In this document: positions 16,014-25,033 of the stretch, in pieces
Layout: every line of letters starts with the position of its first letter
How positions within the stretch are numbered: position 1 is the stretch's first letter
DNA from: Anaerolineales bacterium
GTDB taxonomy: Bacteria > Chloroflexota > Anaerolineae > 4572-78 > J111
Direction of reading: 5' to 3'
Assembly (NCBI GenBank): GCA_015075405.1
Contig: JABTUK010000004.1
Location: forward strand, 992,001-1,056,000
Length of the DNA stretch: 64,000 nucleotides
Made by a program: the position numbers and the translations under genes
The notes under the pieces: generated by a model
Databases searched by the model: none
What the model was told of the DNA's origin: nothing
The model's input: the letters and a program-made list of their open reading frames with translations, nothing else

Positions 16014-16286
16014 ATGACCTTGACCTTTACCACTACCCGTCAATGCCAACGCTGCCACGGCACCGACAACCTACGACTGCTTGATTCCGTCAACGTCTGG
16101 AATGAGACCATGCCCAATCCGCAGCAGGTCAATATCTACATCTGTGTGGACCGCCAAGCCTGCTCTGAACGGGTCAACGAGGCCAGTCATTTTGTCAAAG
16201 AGGACCAGTTATGGACCAACTACCGCCAGGAATGCCGGCCGCGCCGTTATACCCCCGCAAATATTGGAATGACGGTCATCGCCTGA
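16014..16286 (+). CDS. Small zinc-ribbon-like protein, 90 aa
   Basis: The ATG at 16014 follows GGGAAGGAGA. An earlier ATG at 16003 opens only a four-codon ORF (MTTK) that overlaps this start and could couple the two. CQRCHG near residue 11 and two later Cys (YICVDRQAC) could form a zinc site. No family is recognised. It overlaps the next ORF by 76 nt. Confidence 0.55.
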   Translation: MTLTFTTTRQCQRCHGTDNLRLLDSVNVWNETMPNPQQVNIYICVDRQACSERVNEASHFVKEDQLWTNYRQECRPRRYTPANIGMTVIA

Positions 16287-16504
16287 CCTTTGCCATCGCC
16301 CAGGCCCTGTTTCAACAGGCTGGGATGACCCTGGAAAAAGGCCGCAAGGACTTCCCCGAAGGTCTTAAATCCGGCTACATCATCAACCGTGAATGGCGCT
16401 TTACCAGCCTGCTCAAAGCAATCAAATTGATCGAGGAACAAAAGCCGAAAAAGGCCAAGAAACCTTGCCGGCGTTATCAGTTCAAAAATCAAAATAAGGA
16501 GTAA
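16211..16504 (+). CDS. Small basic hypothetical protein
   Basis: Up to 97 residues, ending in a very basic tail (KPKKAKKPCRRYQFKNQNKE). The start at 16211 follows AGAGG but overlaps the previous gene by 76 nt; inner ATGs at 16232 and 16325 are alternatives. No family is recognised. Confidence 0.45.
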   Translation: MDQLPPGMPAAPLYPRKYWNDGHRLTFAIAQALFQQAGMTLEKGRKDFPEGLKSGYIINREWRFTSLLKAIKLIEEQKPKKAKKPCRRYQFKNQNKE

Positions 16505-16506
16505 CT

Positions 16507-16854
16507 ATGATCCGCAAAACCCTGGAAGTTTCCATCTCGAAGGAGGAGATTCGAACCGTGGATGAAAGCGGGACGAAAGCCTCGACCTGGGTCAAGATCG
16601 GCCAAACTGTCGAGCTGGAAGAAGGCGACCTTCCCGATATGTGCATCAAGGCACTACGGGCTGAAATCCAGCCAGAAGTGGACGCCTGGCTGCTCGACCA
16701 GGGCGGCCTAATACTGCCGCCAAGTGCCGCCGCACCGGAGAAAGAGGAAATCCCCGAAATTGAGAACAGCCTGAGCGAGCTGTTCCCCGATGTTGAAATC
16801 CAAGTCACGGATGTCACCGCAGAATCTGCTGGCAAAGATGTTATCGTTCTATAG
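16507..16854 (+). CDS. Hypothetical acidic protein, 115 aa
   Basis: AATAAGGAG precedes the ATG. The product has VKIGQTVELEEGDLPDMCIK near the middle and an acidic C-terminus (APEKEEIPEIENSLSELFPD). No family is recognised. Its stop codon TAG lies inside the 8-bp target duplication of the IS4-type insertion, so the gene is intact. Before the insertion, the 18284 ATPase gene would have followed about 22 nt downstream, so the two formed one operon. Confidence 0.6.
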   Translation: MIRKTLEVSISKEEIRTVDESGTKASTWVKIGQTVELEEGDLPDMCIKALRAEIQPEVDAWLLDQGGLILPPSAAAPEKEEIPEIENSLSELFPDVEIQVTDVTAESAGKDVIVL

Positions 16855-16856
16855 AC

Positions 16857-18259
16857 CATCGGTGACAACTTAAGGAAATGCCCAAAAAGTCAAATTGGGT
16901 AAGGTGACAAATCAAGTTTAGTTGGCGGCTTACGCAAAACCTTAACAACACCTAAATCCTGGTTTTCCGGGTCAGCAAAGTACTTGACCGGGTCAGTGGC
17001 TTTGCCTTTGGCCCGCGCCTGGGTGAAGTGATATAAGCCCCGGTACAACATTTCCAACGAAATTCGGTCAAAGGGGACACCCATTTCATCGGCCACAGCA
17101 TCGCCCAAATCAACCAGAACCGCGTAAAAGAGCCAGGTAGCCCAGACTTGCAGCAGCACGCCGTTAATCGAGCCGGTCCACAAGTAGGCCAGCCCCAACA
17201 AGCGTTTGGTGGTGTTAAATGCTTCTTCGATCCGCCAACGACGGCGGTACAGGTCGGCCACGACGTAGGGCGGCAGCACGGCGGGATCAAGCACCGAGGT
17301 GAGATAGCCATACCAGACCCGGCCCACTTTGACCTGCACCAACCGTAAGTGCAGGAGCGGTTGACCATTGGGGCCACCCCCTAACACAATCAGGCTGTCA
17401 ATGACCTCGGTTGTGTGACTCAGCACCCGCTCCACCCGAAAGCTGGCGTTGCTCTTGAGCCGGGTGATGAAGTGAGCACCGGTGTCAATGACCTGGGCAA
17501 AGAAACTGAAGTCGTAGAAACCTCGGTCAAACAGTAACAACGGCTGGCTGGTCTTGATCAAGGCCACGATCTCCGTCATAAAATTGGTATCGTGATCTTT
17601 GGCCCCTTCCCGATACCAAATCTCGACCGGAAAGCGGGTCACCAGGTCAATAACCGTGCCGATTTTGCCGGCTAACTGCCCCAGCGGCACATCTTGCAAG
17701 CTGTCTAACTTGCGAAACAGGGCCTCCAAAGTGGAGCCATCGACAATCCAGATATGCTTAAAGCTCTGTTGAGCGACCTTAACTGCCAAAGGAACCGGTC
17801 GTTTCGGTCGGGCTTGCCACCGCTCTCGCAACAACGGCAACAAGTCTTTGAGCACCCGCTCGAACAGTTCAGCCGGAAAGACCAGGAAACGTTTACTCAA
17901 GGCTTGTTGGGACACCCGCACCGCCCGACACCACAACAAGTCTTCGCGGGCCAGTAGTCGGGTCAACTCGTGAACCGAAGGAACTTGCCGCCACAGTAAG
18001 GTCAATACGGCAGCCACCATCAAGGGCAGTCCCAATATCCGGCTGCGCAGGTCTAACTGGCGATACAGGCTCATTTGGTTGTGAAGCAACGGCGTGAGCA
18101 GGTCAGCCAGTTGCCCGGCAATGACCTCATCACTTGGCCCCGGTTGACGCCGAGGCCGAACATGATCTGGATTTCTCGGTTTTTTTGTCTTCATGGCGCC
18201 AACTTTACTGCTGGCGCTGAATTTGACAAATTTTTCTTTAGCTTAAGTTGTCACGAATG
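16857..18259 (-). mobile_element. IS4-family insertion sequence, 1403 bp
   Basis: Ends match as inverted repeats: CATCGGTGACAACTTAAG on the left and, reverse-complemented, CATTCGTGACAACTTAAG on the right. The 8-bp sequence CTATAGAC flanks it at 16849-16856 and 18260-18267 as a target duplication. One transposase gene fills it, antisense to the host operon. Confidence 0.9.
16890..18194 (-). CDS. IS4-family DDE transposase
   Basis: 434 residues, apparently intact. Catalytic blocks: IVDGSTLE (first Asp), LLFDRGFYDF (second Asp) and YRRRWRIEEAFNTTKRLLGL, the Y-x2-R-x3-E-x6-K signature of the IS4 family, here as Y-R-R-R-W-R-I-E-E with the catalytic Glu. A basic N-terminal region probably binds the ends. 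It should cut and paste the 1403-bp element. With intact ends and a clean duplication, the copy looks recent. Confidence 0.92.
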   Translation of the reverse strand: MKTKKPRNPDHVRPRRQPGPSDEVIAGQLADLLTPLLHNQMSLYRQLDLRSRILGLPLMVAAVLTLLWRQVPSVHELTRLLAREDLLWCRAVRVSQQALSKRFLVFPAELFERVLKDLLPLLRERWQARPKRPVPLAVKVAQQSFKHIWIVDGSTLEALFRKLDSLQDVPLGQLAGKIGTVIDLVTRFPVEIWYREGAKDHDTNFMTEIVALIKTSQPLLLFDRGFYDFSFFAQVIDTGAHFITRLKSNASFRVERVLSHTTEVIDSLIVLGGGPNGQPLLHLRLVQVKVGRVWYGYLTSVLDPAVLPPYVVADLYRRRWRIEEAFNTTKRLLGLAYLWTGSINGVLLQVWATWLFYAVLVDLGDAVADEMGVPFDRISLEMLYRGLYHFTQARAKGKATDPVKYFADPENQDLGVVKVLRKPPTKLDLSPYPI

Positions 18260-18283
18260 CTATAGACAAAAGGAGTTTACCCT

Positions 18284-19489
18284 ATGGCTCGACAAGTAGC
18301 AGCCCTGCCCATCGGAGGCAAATATCCGAAACCCCTGATCCACTGCACCGGCCGGCCCGAAACCGGCAAAACGCAGTTAGCCATCTCGTTTGCCCTGTGG
18401 CTGGCCGGGATGACCGGCAAAGAAAAGGTCTATGTCTGGCCCACGGATGGCCGGGAACACGAGTACGCCCAGGTCATCGGCACGGCCCATACCCTGGCCC
18501 CGGCAGCCAACCCGCTGGATGTTTCGGCAGTGCAGGATGAAATCAACGCCGATCTGCGCAAGGGCGAGTTGAAAGAGGTGGGTATGTTCAGCGTGGACAC
18601 CGTGACCCACATCTATCGCCAGGCGTCCAGCAGCAACCAGCTCAAAGGCATGACCGGCCAGGGATCGAGCGGTCACGCCCTCAAAGCGGTGACGATGATG
18701 AACGTCATCACGGTCGTCATGGCGGTCAACCTGCCGGCGTTTGTGATCACCCACGTCTACGACAAGAGCGACCACAAGAACCTGGAAAAGAAAGAGGAAC
18801 GCGACTCAATCTCCAGCACCGAAGAACTACGCTGGAAGCTGGCCTTTAATCTGAAAATTGAAACCGGCAAGGACGAGAAAGGGTACTTTGTGGTCGTCCG
18901 CGAGTGCCGTGAGCGACCGGGCCTGAAGCCCTTTATGCTGCGCGACACCGAAGGCGGGCTGTTCCGCACGATGCCGGAGCGGATAATGCGGGCGCTTTAC
19001 GAACGGGAGCGGCCGGCCGATGAACCCAAAGGCTGGAAAGATTTCGGCCTGCACAAGCCCTTCCCCGACCAGGGCGAGCAGTTCAAAAAGAACGCGATGC
19101 GCGAGATGATGAACTACTTCGTCGAAGTGGAGCCGGGCGTTCGGATTTATCCCTTCGGCGATCCGAAAGCGGCCAGGAGCAAAAAGAACGGCGACCCCGG
19201 CATCAACGGTGCGGCCAACCACGCCCAGAACGCCTACACTCAGGTGACCAAGGAGTACACGGCTGCCGGCGGCAAGAATTTGGGCGAGCTGACCGTGAAA
19301 CTGAAGGAGTACACCGAGGCGAAGGTCCAAAAGATGGTGGAGGAATACCAGCTCAAACACCGCGAGCCGGAAGCTCCCCCGCCCCCGGTGGACGAGCCGG
19401 CCGCTGCGCCGGTACAGACCGGCCTCGGCCTGGATGTTCCCACGACCACGGAAACAGCCGGCAACGGCTACGGCGGCGGCGCCCTTTAA
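18284..19489 (+). CDS. RecA-fold P-loop ATPase (Sak4-like)
   Basis: 401 residues. Walker A GRPETGKTQLAISFALWL near residues 25-42 and a Walker B-like strand VGMFSVDTVTHIYRQ near 100-112 fit the small RecA-like ATPases carried by phages and plasmids (Sak4-type annealing accessory proteins). The C-terminus is Pro-rich (EPEAPPPPVDEPAAAPVQT) and ends in a flexible Gly tail, as seen in partners of single-stranded DNA-binding proteins. The original promoter context was cut off by the IS4 insertion upstream, so expression may now depend on the IS or on a new promoter. Annotation as Sak4-like is inference. Confidence 0.65.
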   Translation: MARQVAALPIGGKYPKPLIHCTGRPETGKTQLAISFALWLAGMTGKEKVYVWPTDGREHEYAQVIGTAHTLAPAANPLDVSAVQDEINADLRKGELKEVGMFSVDTVTHIYRQASSSNQLKGMTGQGSSGHALKAVTMMNVITVVMAVNLPAFVITHVYDKSDHKNLEKKEERDSISSTEELRWKLAFNLKIETGKDEKGYFVVVRECRERPGLKPFMLRDTEGGLFRTMPERIMRALYERERPADEPKGWKDFGLHKPFPDQGEQFKKNAMREMMNYFVEVEPGVRIYPFGDPKAARSKKNGDPGINGAANHAQNAYTQVTKEYTAAGGKNLGELTVKLKEYTEAKVQKMVEEYQLKHREPEAPPPPVDEPAAAPVQTGLGLDVPTTTETAGNGYGGGAL

Positions 19490-19498
19490 GTCAAAGTA

Positions 19499-19547
19499 GA
19501 CTCATACAAAACTCATACAAAACTCGAACAGTTTGAGTTTTATATGA
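19499..19547. repeat. Direct repeat plus hairpin
   Basis: ACTCATACAAA occurs twice in tandem, and the second copy with CTCG can pair with GAGTTTTATATGAGT, a stem of about 15 bp with one mismatch. It lies just after the ATPase gene stop. Confidence 0.6.
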
Positions 19548-19555
19548 GTACCCAT

Positions 19556-19588
19556 CAAAAAGCCCCTTCCGCGTGGAAGGGGCTTTTG
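19556..19588 (+). terminator. Intrinsic terminator
   Basis: AAAAGCCCCTTCC-GCGT-GGAAGGGGCTTTT, a 13-bp stem with T run, ending the plus-strand operon after the ATPase gene. Confidence 0.88.
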
Positions 19589-19597
19589 TAATGATGA

Positions 19598-19626
19598 TTG
19601 TCAATTCAGCCAAGATATGTTATCAT
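19598..19626 (+). promoter_or_regulatory. Promoter-like sequence before a candidate small RNA
   Basis: TTGTCA at 19598-19603 and TATCAT at 19621-19626 with 17 bp between. It points into a non-coding stretch that ends at a terminator. Confidence 0.45.
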
Positions 19627-19632
19627 TGTGAG

Positions 19633-19755
19633 AATTAGTACAAAAGCCCCGTTGTGAGCGGGGCTTGGCCCGGATCAGGTGTGTGTGCCACCAGCCCGGT
19701 TTGTATGTGCATGGTAGCATATTTGCGCCGCCTGGTCAAAGGGCGGCGCTTTTTG
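19633..19755 (+). ncRNA. Candidate small RNA, about 120 nt
   Basis: Between the promoter-like sequence and a strong terminator (GCGCCGCC/GGCGGCGC at 19725-19749, then T5) there is no ORF. A first hairpin AAGCCCC/GGGGCTT lies at 19644-19666 and a small GGTG/CACC stem near 19680. The layout promoter-hairpins-terminator fits a stand-alone regulatory RNA, perhaps an antisense control RNA. The rest of the 19490-19969 gap (19756-19969) shows only a ribosome binding site at its end. Confidence 0.4.
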
Positions 19756-19969
19756 TTTAAAACTATCATTATCAGGCAATCCTGATGAAATTTTAAGGTT
19801 CGGTGGCGGCGCGTGAACCACCGAGCGTTAACCGGAAAGGGTACCCGAAGGTGGCTTTCTTTATAGGATAAATTAGTACTTCTCTACCTGATTCACCACT
19901 TAAGATTTTCTTGTTCTCCAATTATATCTGGGTTTAATGGCTAATGCTGGCACCCAAAGGAGGGTGACA

Positions 19970-21998
19970 ATGAAAAGGCAAGGGGTCAGGTTATTTACTA
20001 TTCTTTCGGGCGTGATTTTATTAGCTCTTCTCTTGCCGGACGAATTACCGCCTCCCGCAGTTCTGGCCCACCCGGCCACCGCCCCGCTACAAAATATTAT
20101 CGCTGTGGTCGGCGGAGGGTTTCACACCTGCGCCCTGACCAGCGGGCGCGGGGTCAAGTGCTGGGGCTACAACGAGTACGGGCAACTGGGCGACGGCACG
20201 ACTAGCTATCGCCCGACGCCGGTAGCCGTGACCGGCCTGGGCAGCGGGGTCACAGATCTAGCCGCGGGGTATTATCATACTTGCGCCCTGACCAGTGGGG
20301 GTGGGGTCAAATGCTGGGGCTACAACTCCTATGGACAACTGGGCGACGGCACGACCACCAATCGCCTAATTCCGGTAGCCGTAACCGGCCTGGGCAGTGG
20401 GGTCACGGCTCTAGCCACCGGGTCGAATCACACCTGTGCCCTGACCAGTGGGGGCGGGGTCAAGTGCTGGGGCTTCAACCAGTGGGGACAACTGGGCGAC
20501 GGCACGACGACCCAACGCCTAACGCCCGTAGACGTGATCGGCCTGGGCAGTAGTGTCACAGCTGTGGCTGTTGGGGAGGACCAAACCTGTGCGTTGACTA
20601 GCGGGGGTGGGGTCAAGTGCTGGGGTTACAACATCGTCGGAGAACTTGGCGACGGCACGACGATCCAACGCCTGATGCCGGTAGCCGTGATCGGCTTGAG
20701 CAGTGGGGTGACCGCCTTGACTGTCAACGGGGAGCATACCTGCGTTCTGATCACCGGGGGTGGGGTCAAGTGCTGGGGCTACAACTCCTACGGGCAACTG
20801 GGCGATGGCACGACCACCAATCGCTACACCTCGGTGGACGTAATTGGCCTGGGCAGTGGGGCCACCAGTGTGGCCGCCGGGCCTCTTCACACCTGTGCCC
20901 TGATCAGCGCGGGCGGGGTCAAGTGCTGGGGTAACAACAGTGTCGGGCAACTGGGCGACGGCACGACCACGGATCGCTGGACACCGGTGGACGTGGTTGA
21001 CGACGTGACAGGTTATATTATCTCTGGCCGGGTGACCGATAACGCTGGCAGTTCTATCGCCGGGGTGGCTATCTCGGCAGACGGGAGTATTAGTACCACC
21101 TCAAATGGCAACGGTGATTACACTTTCAGCGGGTTGGCGGGCGGGACGTATACGCTTACGCCATCCAAAAATGGTTACACTTTTTCTCCTGCATCGCGCA
21201 CAATCAGTGTTCCGCCGGATGCCACTGGAAAGAATTTCAATGGTTATGACAAGCCGCCAATTGTTTTTGTGCATGGTTGGACCGGGTTTCCATTTCCGCT
21301 ATGGGGATCTTGCGAATGGCCCAATCCGGATGCCTATTTTGAGTCAATAGATAATGATCTACATGCATCTGGCTACTATACTGCCTACGCTGAACTTGAG
21401 ACCTCGCGATGCTATACGCCGCATCTTGTGGACAATGTAACGCGTCTTCGCAACGCCATACTTCAAGCCAAGACAGCTACAAATCAGCCAAAAGTAATTC
21501 TCATTGCTCATAGTATGGGTGGGCTGGTTAGCCGCGCTTACATTGAGAGTCCAGACTACCCTGGTGATGTGGCATCTCTATTTACTTTTGGTAGCCCCCA
21601 CCTCGGTCTATCTCCCGGCTTATTAACTTTTCTAGTTCTTTCTGCTAAGTATTTATCCCTCGGTTACTACTGTAAATACAATCAACCTGCCGTTTGTGAT
21701 TTCTCGGATACAGGGATGTCTTCTTTCAACAAATCCCACTTGCCCTGGACAGCTAAACGGACATCTGAGGTGGACTACCATCTTATTAGTGGAAATGCCC
21801 CATTCTGGCTTCGCAATACCTTGGGCCAGTTTACGGATGAATTAATTGATGGGATTGCTTTTGGACCGGACGATGGGATTACTGCAACCGGTAGTGGGAT
21901 TGGGTTAGGTCTGTCGGGCACGTTTGATCGCTTTATAACCGACGAAAATCACAATGTTTTTGGGATAGAAGATGGGACTAATAAAGGTCATTATTTTG
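19970..21998 (+). pseudogene. RCC1-repeat/lipase surface protein, N-terminal part, split by IS
   Basis: Starts at the ATG at 19970 after AAAGGAGGGTG. A signal peptide (FTILSGVILLALLLPDELPP) is followed by six RCC1-type repeats of about 51 residues, each with the core CALTSGGGVKCWG...GQLGDGTT, then a CarboxypepD-like beta domain (ISGRVTDNAGSSIAGVAI), then an alpha/beta-hydrolase of the PGAP1/lipase type with PIVFVHGWTG and the GxSxG nucleophile elbow (IAHSMGGLVSR). An IS enters at 21999. The present ORF runs on 7 codons into the IS to stop at 22021, so any product lacks the C-terminal domain. It is probably an exported cargo protein. Confidence 0.85.
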
Positions 21999-23645
21999 GG
22001 GATGGTTCAATTACGGGCTGAAATAGGTTGACACTTTTGGTACCTTAAAAAATAAATTAGACTGGCTGGGTGGCCGCCCTGGGCGGGAACAGTTGGTCCA
22101 ACACCTCCGCCAGAGAAGGGGCATCCGGCACACCGGCCAACTCCAGAGGGCTGTGGTCGGCTCGCTTGCCCCGTTCAAACTCGTGGTGGTTCCAGAAGAG
22201 TTGGAGCAGCGGCAGTAACCACTGGGGCATCCCCCGGTGAACCTGTAAATGGGGACGCAGCCAACTGTGCAAAGACTCAGCCAAGCTGGAGGAGCGATGG
22301 AACAGGCCCAGGGTCTCCCAGACAACTGGCACGACGGAGCGCAGGGTCTCTGAGAAGTCCGTCTCGAAGTTCAAAGCCAAGGTGTGACGATGCTGCCAGG
22401 TCCACAGGACAAACGCTTGGGTGTCAGCAGCCACGTTCTTAAGCACGGGAGCCAGTTGTTGCTCCAGCCACTCCAAGGGAGCCAGCAGTTCGGGTAGCTT
22501 CTGCTGGAGATCGTCGGCGAAGGCCGTAATATCAGCCTGGCCCAGTTCCTTGAGCAGGCCGACGGCCGTTTCCAGCGTAGCTTTGGTTTTGACCGCTGAG
22601 ACGAGGTGATGGGTGGGGGTGAGGGGTTCCAAAGCGTGACGAACTTCAGCCAGCAGCCAAGACCAGGAGTCGAAGGTCACAATGGCCTGGGCTTCCTCGA
22701 CCTGAGCCTGAGGCAAGGGCACCTTGATCTTGAGCCGACGACCACAGCGACGCCGGAGTCCGCGTGCTTCCAGATCAGCTCGGCGGGCTCGTTCGGTCGT
22801 CTCTATGGCTCGGTAGGCGGCTCCTTCCAGTCGCCGGGTCAGGCGTTGGGCCTCTTGCAGGAGGTGAAACAGGTCGGGCCGCAAGGGCACCGCCAGTTTG
22901 GCTTCCCGCACCCCAGCCCGTAGCCCAGTCCCACCGTCACAGGCCAGATCTTGGAACTGGATACCGCGTTCGACCAAATCCAGGTAGGTCAGCCCCCAGG
23001 TCGTTCCATCGCGGGACGCCGCCGGGGTCAGGTTCAGCACCAGGAACGAGCGCCCGTCCACCAAGGTCAGGCACGGTTTCCGTCCTTGGAAGATTTCGTC
23101 CGCCTCACCCAGGATCGGCAGCGGCACGGTCAGGGCCAGGTTGTAGGCCCTAGCCTGGGCCCCCGCCCCAGTCAGCGTCTGGCTGACGTAGCCCACCGAA
23201 CGGCTGACGCCCAGGATCAGGTTCAGGCCCAACCGGATGTCACGCACACTTCCCGTCAGCATGGGTAGGAGCGCAATCGTGCGGTCGATGAACCCCTTGT
23301 CCACTGTGAGGCGGGTCACCTGCGCCGGCCGACCGGCCTCGCCAGCTTGCAAGGCTGCGACGATGGCCTCCCACGCCCCCTTGCGAAGCTCGTACAATCT
23401 CGCGCGAGAGATCCCATACAAGCGGGCCAGTTCGGAAACCAGCCCCCATGGGCGATCAGGCCAAGATACGAGCATCTGCAACACCGCCTCCGTCCGTTGC
23501 TCCAGGGTAAATTCGGGAACACGATACGCTGCCATCAGAACCTCCTGTCAACATGGAGTACCGCTGGCTTCTATCATCCCCGAATCGGTCGCTGAAGGCA
23601 AGTCTGTGAAATTGTTAATGTGTCAACTTATTTTTGAACCATCCC
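21999..23645 (-). mobile_element. Insertion sequence, 1647 bp, family not assigned
   Basis: Both ends begin GGGATGGTTCAA (right end reverse-complemented), with a shared inner GTTGACAC block. Flanking 8-bp direct repeats TTATTTTG at 21991-21998 and 23646-23653 are the target duplication. Removing the IS and one copy of the duplication joins GHYF to DSYFYVREN in the same frame. One transposase gene occupies the minus strand. Confidence 0.88.
22057..23535 (-). CDS. DDE-type transposase, unassigned IS family
   Basis: 492 residues, intact. The N-terminus is a helix-turn-helix (WGLVSELARLYGISRARLYEL). Acidic residues that could form the RNase H-like triad are in CLTLVDGRSFLVL, LACDGGTGLRAG and SSSLAESLHSWLRPHLQVHR; the last block, with a Glu followed by a Trp-rich helix, is like the C-terminal catalytic region of several DDE families. 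An AGGAGGTTCTG ribosome binding site precedes the ATG. I could not name the IS family; the 8-bp duplication and 12-bp ends are given for classification. Confidence 0.8.
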   Translation of the reverse strand: MAAYRVPEFTLEQRTEAVLQMLVSWPDRPWGLVSELARLYGISRARLYELRKGAWEAIVAALQAGEAGRPAQVTRLTVDKGFIDRTIALLPMLTGSVRDIRLGLNLILGVSRSVGYVSQTLTGAGAQARAYNLALTVPLPILGEADEIFQGRKPCLTLVDGRSFLVLNLTPAASRDGTTWGLTYLDLVERGIQFQDLACDGGTGLRAGVREAKLAVPLRPDLFHLLQEAQRLTRRLEGAAYRAIETTERARRADLEARGLRRRCGRRLKIKVPLPQAQVEEAQAIVTFDSWSWLLAEVRHALEPLTPTHHLVSAVKTKATLETAVGLLKELGQADITAFADDLQQKLPELLAPLEWLEQQLAPVLKNVAADTQAFVLWTWQHRHTLALNFETDFSETLRSVVPVVWETLGLFHRSSSLAESLHSWLRPHLQVHRGMPQWLLPLLQLFWNHHEFERGKRADHSPLELAGVPDAPSLAEVLDQLFPPRAATQPV

Positions 23646-24462
23646 TTATTTTGATAGCTATTTCTACGTCCGCGAAAATCGCGAAAAAAGTACAAGCTTT
23701 ACCCAATGTCTCAAAAAGATATTAATTGACAAAACCAGCGCTGCATGTGGTACCGTTAGCACGCAGCAGGTTGTAGTACAAGACGTCCCTCAACCATCTG
23801 CTCGTACCCCTTTTAAGTACGGTACGTTGCTACCAGGACAACCTGTTGCTCCTACTTTCTTAATAGAAGGTGGTCCGACCTTGTTCGCTACTTATGGGCA
23901 AACAGGTACATTAACGGTCACCCTAGTTGATCCAAATGGTGTAGTGATTAATCCAGCATACGCTGCTAATAACCCCAATATTGTCACCTATAGTGCAGAT
24001 ACCAATGTAGCCACTTATAATTTTTCTAATGCTACATCTGGACAGTGGCAATTGCAGTTGCAGGGAAGTAATATCCCTGCTGGCGGCACTACTTATGTTA
24101 CCTTTGCCGCTTTTGATAGCAATTTGACCTTGACAGGTAACACCGATGAAGATCAGTACACACCTGGAGCTAAGGCTACAATTGTTGCTACACTGTCAGG
24201 TTCTCCAAGTAGTGCCACAGTAACCGCAACCATTCTGGATGCCAATGGTGCAACACAATCTATCAATTTGTCTTCTATAGGTGGGGGAAACTATCAGGCG
24301 ACTTACTTAGTGCCAAATGTGCTGGGTTATGTTGAGGTACGTCTAGTAGCCACTGGCACTACAGCAAGTGGCGCTTCCTTTGAGCGGGGCGAGAGTCTGA
24401 TTTTTCTGATTTCATCAGACAATAGTAATGAAATTTATTTACCTATTATCTTGAAAAAATAA
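23646..24462 (+). pseudogene. C-terminal part of the IS-split RCC1/lipase protein
   Basis: In frame from the target duplication: YFDSYFYVRENREKS, then beta-sandwich domains rich in Thr/Val/Gly (FATYGQTGTLTVTLVDPNG and GAKATIVATLSG), ending NEIYLPIILKK. That C-terminus is typical of large Chloroflexota exported proteins. There is no start codon or ribosome binding site of its own after the IS, so it is probably not made. It is noticeably AT-richer than neighbouring genes, as is the hydrolase part. Confidence 0.85.
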
Positions 24463-24469
24463 CTGCTTT

Positions 24470-25033
24470 TCAACCCTTCCCCGTGGAAGGGGACTTGGCT
24501 ATTTCTCTCTCCTTCAAAGCCGTTTCATACGCGGCCCGCAGCCGCTTGAACTCATCAGGATCGCCTCCCGCGTCAGGATGATGAATTTTTGCCAGCGCCC
24601 GGTAAGCGTTGACAATCTCGGCCTGGCTCGCCGTCTGGCTGACGCCCAACACCTCCCACCACTCATTGCCGCTGCCCAGGAGCAACATATTTGGGTCGAG
24701 CGGCGCTTCCAGTGCGGCAAAGATCCGGTCAAACAGGTCTTGATGTTTGACCTCGGTGTAATTGACCCCATACGCCTCCCCGATTCGGTAGGTGTACTCT
24801 ATCGCCAACTGAGCCGCCCGTAAATTGTCTAAAAAATGCGACCACTGCCGGCACTCTGAAACGTAGCGTTTGCCGTTACGATCAAAGTAGATACGAACGG
24901 CAGGGTCGCCGCCCAGCAAATCGTAATCTACCCGCAGCGAAGTGGCCTGCAATTTGATGATTGTGGCCCGCAGGTCGCGGTAAATGGTTTGCTCCGTCGC
25001 ATCAAAGCGGCGGGTTGGTTTTTTCTGCCTCAT
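24470..25033 (-). CDS. J-domain (DnaJ-like) protein
   Basis: 187 residues from the ATG at 25033, which follows AAAGG; an earlier GTG at 25042 is also open. The C-terminus is a J domain: WWEVLGVSQTASQAEIVNAYRALAKIHHPDAGGDPDEF with the HPD motif that stimulates DnaK ATPase. The N-terminal 110 residues are an unknown helical domain. Plasmid and phage J proteins often recruit DnaK to remodel replication initiator complexes, which fits the nearby initiator. Overlaps the WGR gene by 32 nt. Confidence 0.85.
   Translation of the reverse strand: MRQKKPTRRFDATEQTIYRDLRATIIKLQATSLRVDYDLLGGDPAVRIYFDRNGKRYVSECRQWSHFLDNLRAAQLAIEYTYRIGEAYGVNYTEVKHQDLFDRIFAALEAPLDPNMLLLGSGNEWWEVLGVSQTASQAEIVNAYRALAKIHHPDAGGDPDEFKRLRAAYETALKEREIAKSPSTGKG
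24474..24493. terminator. Hairpin between convergent genes
   Basis: CCCTTCC-CCGT-GGAAGGG lies between the plus-strand surface-protein remnant and the end of the minus-strand J-domain gene. Its T-poor tail makes termination likely but not strong. Confidence 0.5.
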
